The notes under the pieces were generated by a model. It did not search any database and had not been told where the DNA came from. It saw only the letters and a program-made list of their open reading frames with translations. 36,573 nt of DNA from JANMEX01 sp031423755 (lineage in GTDB: Bacteria > Pseudomonadota > Alphaproteobacteria > Rhizobiales > Rhizobiaceae), in the NCBI GenBank assembly GCA_031423755.1, contig JANPGC010000191.1:1-36573 (forward strand), given 5' to 3'. Below, one piece after another: positions 30,512-36,573 of this stretch. The translations under genes and the position numbers were made by a program. Within the stretch, counting starts at the first letter, position 1. Each line of letters opens with the position of its first letter.

Positions 30512-31726
30512 ACGGGATTTCGACTCGATCCATCGGCGCTGGGAGGCGGCAAACCAGAAGGCTACGGCAATGCCTGCGCCGCTGACGGCGGTCATTGCCA
30601 GAAAGCTGCTGCCGCCGAAATTTGCATAGAGTGGTCCGGACGCAAACATGACCAGAAGCATAATGATGCCATGGAGCGAAACGCCGAGACCCTGCGCTGC
30701 GCCAGCCTGTTCCTCCGGAACCGCATGCGCCAGAAACGTCTGCTGCGCCAGATAGGTCGCCCCGAAGGTAAGGCCATGCAGGCTTTGAATTGCCGCGAGC
30801 GTGTAAAAGCCAAAACCCAAAACGCCGGCCTGCGAAAATAATATCCATCGCAGAATGCCAACAGCACCAGCCAGCGCCAAGACGCTCTCAGGCCTCCAGT
30901 CGCCGAAGACACGCGAATAAAATTTGAAGAGGACAATTTCGGCGAACACCGGCACTGCCCAGAGGAATCCGACATCCTGCGATGAAACCCCCAAAGACTG
31001 CCAGTAAATCGATCCGAAATTATACATCAAACCATGCGATGCCTGAATGAGGCCGGTCGCGATCAATATCAGCAGGACACGCGGGCTACGCAGCGCGCCT
31101 GCCCCTGCTGCCATAAGCGCTTGCGGCTGGCGCTTGCGCCCAAGGCGCGGCGCAACAAATGTTGCGCAGAAGATCACGGCAAAACCGCAGGCAATCAGCG
31201 GTGCCGCGTTGGCCGCGCTGGTGCGCTGGACAATCAGCCCCGCCGTGACGCTGGAGAGAAGGAACATCACTGATCCCCATATCCGCACGGATGAATAGTC
31301 GAGCCCATGTCGCCTTACGCCCGAAAGCGCGATGGAATCGGCAATCGGCACCTGCGGCGACCAGAACACCGCCAAGCCTGTTACCACTGCCACCAAGCTC
31401 CAATAGCCCATGGGAAACACCAGCAGAGAAGCGAACAAGAGGCTCATGGCGCCGATCGCGATGAGCACGTGTGTCCGCTCCCGGGCTCGGTCAGCCAAAT
31501 GTGTGAAAATTGGCGTCGTGACAAGACGCACGAACACCGGGATTGTCAGCAATGTGGAAATTTGAACCGGGTCAAGCCCGCCTCTTTCGAGCCAAAGCGG
31601 AAAGAAGGACAGGTAAATCGCGTTGGGAACGAAAAGCGCGCCAAACAGCAGCGAGAGGCGCAATTTCAAATGGCGAGGTTGGCCTGTAACATCAGAATGT
31701 AACGATACAGACATTGGCGTTGCCAT
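30500..31726 (-). CDS. MFS transporter, phenylpropionate-permease (PPP)-like
   Basis: A 408-residue 12-segment membrane protein of the MFS_1_like/PPP group. Typical features: LRLSLLFGALFVPNAIYLSF at the start, FPLWLERGGLDPVQISTLLT, TPIFTHLADRARERTHVLIA (the A-loop motif), SIALSGVRRHGLDYSSVRIW GS, and GLMYNFGSIYWQSLGVSSQD in the second half. Substrate is unknown; PPP relatives carry aromatic acids or nucleosides. Convergent with dgcA (12-base overlap), divergent from maeB. ATG at 31714 (codon 5) is an alternative start. Confidence 0.9.
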   Translation of the reverse strand: MATPMSVSLHSDVTGQPRHLKLRLSLLFGALFVPNAIYLSFFPLWLERGGLDPVQISTLLTIPVFVRLVTTPIFTHLADRARERTHVLIAIGAMSLLFASLLVFPMGYWSLVAVVTGLAVFWSPQVPIADSIALSGVRRHGLDYSSVRIWGSVMFLLSSVTAGLIVQRTSAANAAPLIACGFAVIFCATFVAPRLGRKRQPQALMAAGAGALRSPRVLLILIATGLIQASHGLMYNFGSIYWQSLGVSSQDVGFLWAVPVFAEIVLFKFYSRVFGDWRPESVLALAGAVGILRWILFSQAGVLGFGFYTLAAIQSLHGLTFGATYLAQQTFLAHAVPEEQAGAAQGLGVSLHGIIMLLVMFASGPLYANFGGSSFLAMTAVSGAGIAVAFWFAASQRRWIESKSRSAP

Positions 31727-31903
31727 GCTTGAGTTCGGGGCGGCCTATACGAATCAGTGATTCCGGAGTGGCTGACCGCTACCACGCCAAAAGCCGCGCG
31801 AAAGTGCCGCGACGCATCAAAAAGCTGGCCGCATGTATATTGCGGATGATTTTTTCTGCCGGATAATTTAGGCGTTCATCAGCTTGTTCGCCGGGAGGAC
31901 ACT

Positions 31904-34225
31904 TTGGACAACAGCAATGATTCCGCGGCCAGCCCGTCGGCGATCAGCGACCTTGAAGAACAGGCGCTGTTTTTTCACCGCTATCCGCGCCCGGGCAAGC
32001 TTGAGATTCAGGCCACCAAGCCGCTTGGCAATCAGCGCGATCTGGCGCTGGCGTATTCACCGGGTGTTGCAGCACCCTGCCTTGCCATACGCGACAATCC
32101 GGACACTGCGGCGCTTTACACTGCGCGGGCAAACCTTGTGGCTGTGGTATCAAACGGCACAGCAGTGCTTGGTCTTGGCAACATCGGCCCCCTCGCTTCT
32201 AAGCCGGTGATGGAAGGCAAGGCAGTCCTTTTCAAAAAGTTTGCTGGCATCGACGTGTTCGACATTGAGATCGACGCGCCGGAAATCGATAAGATGGTGA
32301 CGGTAATCTCCGCGCTTGAACCGACTTTCGGCGGGATCAACCTAGAAGATATCAAGGCGCCAGAGTGTTTTGAGGTCGAGGAAATTCTGCGGGAGAAGAT
32401 GAACATCCCGGTCTTCCACGACGATCAGCACGGCACGGCAATTATCGTGTCTGCTGCGATCATCAACGGAATCGAGCTTGCAGGCAAAGACATTTCCAAG
32501 ATCAAGATCGTAACTTCCGGCGCAGGCGCTGCGGCTCTTGCCTGCCTCAATCTTCTGGTCCGGCTCGGTGCGCGCCGTGAGAATATCTTCGTCACCGACC
32601 TTGAGGGCGTTGTCTACGAAGGCCGCACAACGCTGATGGACAAATGGAAGTCCGTGTTTGCGCAAAATACGGATGCGCGCACCCTTGCTGAAGTTATTGG
32701 CGGTGCGGACGTTTTTCTCGGCCTTTCGGCGGCTGGCGTTCTCAAGCCGGAATTGCTGCGAGGAATGGCCAAGAGCCCTTTGATCATGGCGCTGGCCAAT
32801 CCGGTTCCCGAAATCATGCCGGAACTGGCCCGTGAGGTCCGCCCGGACGCCATGATCTGCACCGGACGGTCGGATTTTCCCAATCAGGTCAACAATGTCC
32901 TGTGTTTTCCCTATATTTTCAGGGGTGCGCTTGATGTCGGCGCAAAGACGATCAATGAGGAAATGAAGGCAGCGGCAGTGCACGCCATCGCCGCACTTGC
33001 GCGCGAGGAGCCGTCGGACATTGCCGCCCGCGCTTATGCAGGCGAAACGCAAACCTTTGGCCCGACATTTCTCATTCCGTCGCCGTTTGACCAACGGCTT
33101 ATCTTGCGCATCGCGCCCGCCGTGGCGAAGGCGGCGATGGCCACCGGCGTTGCAACGCGGCCAATTGACGACATGGATGCCTATGTAGACCGGCTGAACC
33201 AGTTTGTGTTCCGCTCCGGCTTTATCATGAAGCCGATATTCGTAGCCGCCAAGAAAGCGACAACTGACCGGGTGATCTTTGCTGAAGGCGAGGACGAACG
33301 AGTTCTGCGCGCCGCGCAAGTGGTGATCGAGGAGGGCATCGCCCGACCGATCCTGATCGGGCGTCCGTCTGTTGTCGCCTCCAGAATCGCGCGATTTGGC
33401 CTGCGCATAGCGGCTGGCACCGACTTTGAATTGATAAATCCGGAAGACGATCCGCGCTACCGCCGCTACGTTGACGAACTGGTCATTGCGGCCGGACGCC
33501 AAGGAATTACGCCCGAAGTTGCCAAGACACTTGTGCGCACCAGCAACACCATCATTGCTGCCATCGCCCTTCGATTGGGCGATGTAGATGCGATGATTTG
33601 CGGTCTTGAAGGCCGCTATGAAGAGCATTTGCGCATGGTCTCGCAAGTGATTGGAAAGACGACGGGAATACGGGAGATGGCGGCGCTGTCGATGCTTATT
33701 TCGAACGCCGGGGTGACATTTTATACCGACGCATACGTCTCGCCGGACCCGACCGCCGAAGAGATTGCGGAGATGACGATACTTGCCGCCGGCGAAATCC
33801 GGCGCTTTGGCATTGAGCCAAGGGCGGCGCTGCTGTCCTATTCCAACTTCGGCTCGCGTGACCTTGAGAGCGCACGAAAGATGCGAAAGGCCGCGGATCT
33901 GATTCGGATTTTGGCTCCTAACCTTGAGTGCGACGGCGAAATGCACGGCGATTCTGCACTGTCTGCGGATTTGCGGCATCGCGCGTATCCCCATTCACGC
34001 CTCAAGGGTGTAGCCAATCTCTTGGTATTCCCCAATCTTGATGCCGCCAACATAACCCTGAACGTTGTCAAAGCGACAACAGACGCGCTGCATGTCGGTC
34101 CGATCCTGCTTGGGGTGGCGCAGCCAGCGCATATTCTGTCCCAAACCGTGACATCACGCGGCGTTGTCAACATGACAGCCCTCGCAGTGGTTGAAGCCTC
34201 TACCCAGAAGCACAAACCCATCTGA
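31904..34225 (+). CDS. maeB: malic enzyme with C-terminal phosphotransacetylase-like domain
   Basis: A 773-residue chimeric malic enzyme: oxidative decarboxylation of malate to pyruvate, NADP-preferring in most MaeB relatives; rhizobia have both an NAD (Dme) and an NADP (Tme) form and I cannot tell which this is. The malic domain (1-190) shows AYSPGVAAPCLAI, KPVMEGKAVLFKKFAGIDVF and PVFHDDQHGTA; the nucleotide fold has VTSGAGAAALACL. Residues about 450-773 are a phosphotransacetylase-like domain (DRVIFAEGEDERVLRAA, RYVDELVIAAGRQGITPEVA, LLVFPNLDAANITLNVVKAT), thought regulatory. Start is TTG at 31904, with GGGAGG just upstream; no ATG fits. Confidence 0.95.
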   Translation: MDNSNDSAASPSAISDLEEQALFFHRYPRPGKLEIQATKPLGNQRDLALAYSPGVAAPCLAIRDNPDTAALYTARANLVAVVSNGTAVLGLGNIGPLASKPVMEGKAVLFKKFAGIDVFDIEIDAPEIDKMVTVISALEPTFGGINLEDIKAPECFEVEEILREKMNIPVFHDDQHGTAIIVSAAIINGIELAGKDISKIKIVTSGAGAAALACLNLLVRLGARRENIFVTDLEGVVYEGRTTLMDKWKSVFAQNTDARTLAEVIGGADVFLGLSAAGVLKPELLRGMAKSPLIMALANPVPEIMPELAREVRPDAMICTGRSDFPNQVNNVLCFPYIFRGALDVGAKTINEEMKAAAVHAIAALAREEPSDIAARAYAGETQTFGPTFLIPSPFDQRLILRIAPAVAKAAMATGVATRPIDDMDAYVDRLNQFVFRSGFIMKPIFVAAKKATTDRVIFAEGEDERVLRAAQVVIEEGIARPILIGRPSVVASRIARFGLRIAAGTDFELINPEDDPRYRRYVDELVIAAGRQGITPEVAKTLVRTSNTIIAAIALRLGDVDAMICGLEGRYEEHLRMVSQVIGKTTGIREMAALSMLISNAGVTFYTDAYVSPDPTAEEIAEMTILAAGEIRRFGIEPRAALLSYSNFGSRDLESARKMRKAADLIRILAPNLECDGEMHGDSALSADLRHRAYPHSRLKGVANLLVFPNLDAANITLNVVKATTDALHVGPILLGVAQPAHILSQTVTSRGVVNMTALAVVEASTQKHKPI

Positions 34226-34416
34226 TTTGAGCGGTGGGAGCACAGCGAAGCGGTTTATGGAGATCATATCTCTGGCCTGCCGGTTAGGGATATTTGATTA
34301 CTGTAAACTTCATATTTTGTTTACAATTGTCTCGGTTTCGATCATTGATGTTCCCGCTGAGGCTGCAAGGGGCGTGCAGCTTTTATCCCGTCAGTCGTGT
34401 GTTGAGGTTCTTGGTG

Positions 34417-35601
34417 ATGCGTTTGTCTGTTTCCCGTCTTTGGGCAGTGGTTTGTGCTGCAATCGTGTCACTGAGTTTCGTTCCGCTAGAGGCCAATGCC
34501 CGCCCCTCAATCTGCATCAAGCTTGAGCGCCAGCTTGCTACCGTTGGCGGTCAACGGTCTGGCGGTGGTGCGAAATTCCAGAATGCAGCGCGAGCGCAGG
34601 CGCAACAGCTTCAAATTGCCCGCGGTCAAGCCCGCCGTGCCGGATGTGGAAACTCGTTTTTTATCTTTGGCGGTGCAGACAGCAACAGCGCAACATGCCA
34701 ACGGGTCAACAGCACCATCCGCAAAATGGAAGGCAACCTTGCCAAGCTGCAAAACAAGAGCAACAGTGGCGGATCAGCAGAGTTGTCGAAGGCACGCATC
34801 CGCGCGGCGTTGGATGCCAATGATTGCTACGACCGTGTTGTCGCGGTGTCAGCGAAACGCACCCTGCCTGCTGCCGTCAATCAGGAGCGTCGCAGCGTCC
34901 TGAGCCAGATATTTGGCGGCGAGGTGGTCGAGCGCAAGGATGAGCAAAAGGTGGCGTCAGCCAATGTCCGTGAAATTCCGTCCAAGCACCGGGTAAAGGT
35001 CATCAACGGAAACAATTCGAGCATTGAGGAATATGAAGTCGGCGGGACGTTCCGGACCTTGTGCGTGCGCACATGCGATGGCTACTATTTTCCCGTCTCC
35101 TTCTCGACAACCAGCAGCCATTTCAGCACTGATGAGAAGTCCTGCTCGGCCATGTGCCCGGGTGCAGAGACGAAGCTCTACTATCACAGCATCCCCGATC
35201 AAGAGCCGGAGGAGATGATCAGCTTGGCCAAAGAGCCATATATGAGCTCGCCGACTGCATTCAAATACCGAGTGAACGGCATTGCCTCGACGCCTGGCTG
35301 CACATGTCAAGCGCAGCAAGAGACAACGCTGGAAACCGACCTTTCTGCTGATGCAGACGCCAACAAGGCGCGCTGGATCCCGTTGCCGTCATCAAAGCCA
35401 AACGTTCTGGAAGACGCCGAGACGGCGCTGAACCGTGTCGGCAATCTTGATGCTGCCGCCGTTGCGAATTTGATTGAAGCAAAGGCGCCTGACGCGGTCG
35501 CAGAGCCGAGACGCAAGATCAGGGTCGTCGGGCCAGTGTTTCTTCCCGCCCAATCAAAGGCAGAAGTGCTGCCAATTCCGGGCCGTGTGACCGTCCAGTG
35601 A
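34417..35601 (+). CDS. secreted DUF2865 protein
   Basis: A 394-residue protein with signal peptide (MRLSVSRLWAVVCAAIVSLS, cleavage likely after ANA near residue 28). A helical region (IKLERQLATVGGQ, AARAQAQQLQIARGQARRAG) leads to the DUF2865 core at about 210-250: FRTLCVRTCDGYYFPVSFST, CSAMCPGAETKLYYHSI and SLAKEPYMSSPTAFKYR, with paired cysteines likely to form disulfides. It ends with RKIRVVGPVFLP, conserved in the family. A SPOR-like or envelope role is not established. ATG 34417 (GAGG 9 bases upstream) is chosen over 34294. Its last 83 bases overlap gltX on the other strand. Confidence 0.85.
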   Translation: MRLSVSRLWAVVCAAIVSLSFVPLEANARPSICIKLERQLATVGGQRSGGGAKFQNAARAQAQQLQIARGQARRAGCGNSFFIFGGADSNSATCQRVNSTIRKMEGNLAKLQNKSNSGGSAELSKARIRAALDANDCYDRVVAVSAKRTLPAAVNQERRSVLSQIFGGEVVERKDEQKVASANVREIPSKHRVKVINGNNSSIEEYEVGGTFRTLCVRTCDGYYFPVSFSTTSSHFSTDEKSCSAMCPGAETKLYYHSIPDQEPEEMISLAKEPYMSSPTAFKYRVNGIASTPGCTCQAQQETTLETDLSADADANKARWIPLPSSKPNVLEDAETALNRVGNLDAAAVANLIEAKAPDAVAEPRRKIRVVGPVFLPAQSKAEVLPIPGRVTVQ

Positions 35602-36573
35602 GGGCTATGCGCAGCGGCATGAAAAGAGTCTTGCCGGACCTGCCTGAAACCGTCTTGACCGCGCTCGTCCAAGCCTTCCAACTGTCTTGATTGAACTGAG
35701 ATTTCGGCAAGACATCGAATGCGGCACGGACAAATTCGATGTCATCCTCTGCGACTGTCTCGTCTGCCGACTTTGCAACCGTCACAATCTGCCACCAATC
35801 TGCGGCGTCTCGGACCTTTTCGAGATTCGGCCTGACGGCGTCCCAGAACGCCTCGGCCTTTTCGCCAGAAATGCCCAGCGTCGCCAGCCGCTCCTTGACG
35901 GCAGAGTATGGCATTTTGTGCACAAGGCTCTTGTTAAGGGTTACCAGTTCGGCAGGATCAAACTTGGCGGCTGATTTGGAAACATGAGACAAATCAAAGA
36001 GTTTGCCGAGATCTTGAAGTGAGCTCTGAGCTTCGACACTGTCCGAAGTGCCGGTCAATATTGCAAGCGACGCGACGGCTTCCGGCTCGAAGCTTTCCTC
36101 TGCGAGCGACCCGATGGACAGGGCTCCCGTGCGCTTGGACAGCCCCTCGCCGCTTATTGTTGTCAGCAAATTATGGTGGCCGAATACCGGTGGCTCTGCG
36201 TCGAGCGCACGAAACAGTGCAATCTGCGCACCAGTGTTTGTGACGTGATCCTCACCCCTTATGACATGGGTCACACCCATTTCTATGTCATCGACGACAG
36301 ATGGCATCGTGTAAAGCCAAGTGCCGTCCTCCCGGATCAACACGGGGTCTGAAAGCGAAGCCAAATCAACGGTTTGCCGTCCGCGTACCATATCATCCCA
36401 GTGCACTTCTGTGCGGACAGGCTTGAACGGATCGTCGGCAAAATTAGGTAACAAGAAACGCCAATGCGGGCGCTTGCCTTCGCTCTCAAACTTTGCCCGG
36501 TCTTCGGCAGTCAGCTTCAAGGCCTCACGGCCATATATAGGCGGTAGTTTGCGGGTCAGACGAAGCTTGCGGC
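35519..36573 (-). CDS. gltX: glutamate--tRNA ligase, N-terminal part beyond the window
   Basis: A class I aminoacyl-tRNA synthetase. The frame is open to the window's right edge (LTRKLPPIYGREALKLTAED is in frame), so the N-terminal catalytic HIGH part is missing. Visible are VVDDIEMGVTHVIRGEDHVT (catalytic domain), HHNLLTTISGEGLSKRTGAL with the KMSKS-like LSKR preceded by Gly in place of the usual Lys, the alphaproteobacterial FEPEAVASLAIL helix, the anticodon-binding domain and a normal ending GRSHGPELAALLPLIGREET. Many alphaproteobacteria have two GltX forms, one mischarging tRNA-Gln; which this is cannot be told. Confidence 0.93.
   Translation of the reverse strand, partial: RKLRLTRKLPPIYGREALKLTAEDRAKFESEGKRPHWRFLLPNFADDPFKPVRTEVHWDDMVRGRQTVDLASLSDPVLIREDGTWLYTMPSVVDDIEMGVTHVIRGEDHVTNTGAQIALFRALDAEPPVFGHHNLLTTISGEGLSKRTGALSIGSLAEESFEPEAVASLAILTGTSDSVEAQSSLQDLGKLFDLSHVSKSAAKFDPAELVTLNKSLVHKMPYSAVKERLATLGISGEKAEAFWDAVRPNLEKVRDAADWWQIVTVAKSADETVAEDDIEFVRAAFDVLPKSQFNQDSWKAWTSAVKTVSGRSGKTLFMPLRIALTGRSHGPELAALLPLIGREETLARRP

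Noticed and set aside
32342..33994. A 550-codon minus-strand frame inside maeB
   Set aside because: It is antisense to a well-conserved malic enzyme over its whole length and shows no recognisable domain.
1..36573. tRNA, rRNA or other structural RNA genes
   Set aside because: I saw no cloverleaf with a TTCGAATC-type arm and no rRNA-like sequence on either strand, though a dedicated RNA search was not possible.

Overview
The window looks like chromosomal DNA of an alphaproteobacterium of the order Hyphomicrobiales (Rhizobiales). The clues are a gene transfer agent (GTA) structural cluster of the Rhodobacter capsulatus type with the rhizobial extra gene DUF6107, a giant GPR/RgsE-like polar-growth protein, a DUF2865 protein, a malic enzyme fused to a phosphotransacetylase domain, and palindromic repeats of the rhizobial interspersed type. 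I cannot name the genus.

Region 1 (1-14162, minus strand) is a GTA head and tail operon in the canonical order. It runs from small terminase (14162) through large terminase, portal, DUF6107, prohead protease, major capsid, head-tail adaptor, head closure, a 60-codon gene, tail terminator, major tail protein, tail chaperone pair gp10/gp10.1, tape measure, DUF2460, the DUF2163 hub and an NlpC/P60 peptidase, to the gp15 host-interaction protein, which is cut by the left window edge. Nearly all genes overlap by a few bases or abut. Two gaps break the operon, on either side of the protease-capsid pair, and both hold large palindromic repeats. A good sigma70-type promoter lies about 200 bases upstream of the first gene. 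No integrase, repressor, replication or lysis gene is visible, so a domesticated GTA fits better than a prophage.

Region 2 (14486-17800) is a patch of small, decayed or acquired genes: a secreted protein, a DUF2306 membrane protein, a DNA methyltransferase broken into N- and C-terminal remnants with a DUF2441-like gene between them, a frameshifted DUF559 endonuclease-like gene, a 57-codon gene and a start-less remnant. It looks like the scar of a restriction/defence locus.

Region 3 (17809-19600) is a two-gene DUF1326/DUF2182 operon with cysteine- and methionine-rich motifs, followed upstream by repeats.

Region 4 (19618-29507, minus) carries cell-envelope functions. An Mla-type phospholipid transport operon (STAS-MlaE permease, MlaF ATPase, MlaD/MCE protein, auxiliary lipoprotein) lies upstream of the 1855-residue GPR/RgsE-like protein, which contains 22- and 29-residue tandem repeats.

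Region 5 (29528-36573) has a dipeptide epimerase/N-acetyl-D-Glu racemase (dgcA) divergent from the Mla operon, a convergent MFS transporter, the malic enzyme maeB, a secreted DUF2865 protein and the 3' part of gltX. The last two overlap tail to tail by 83 bases.
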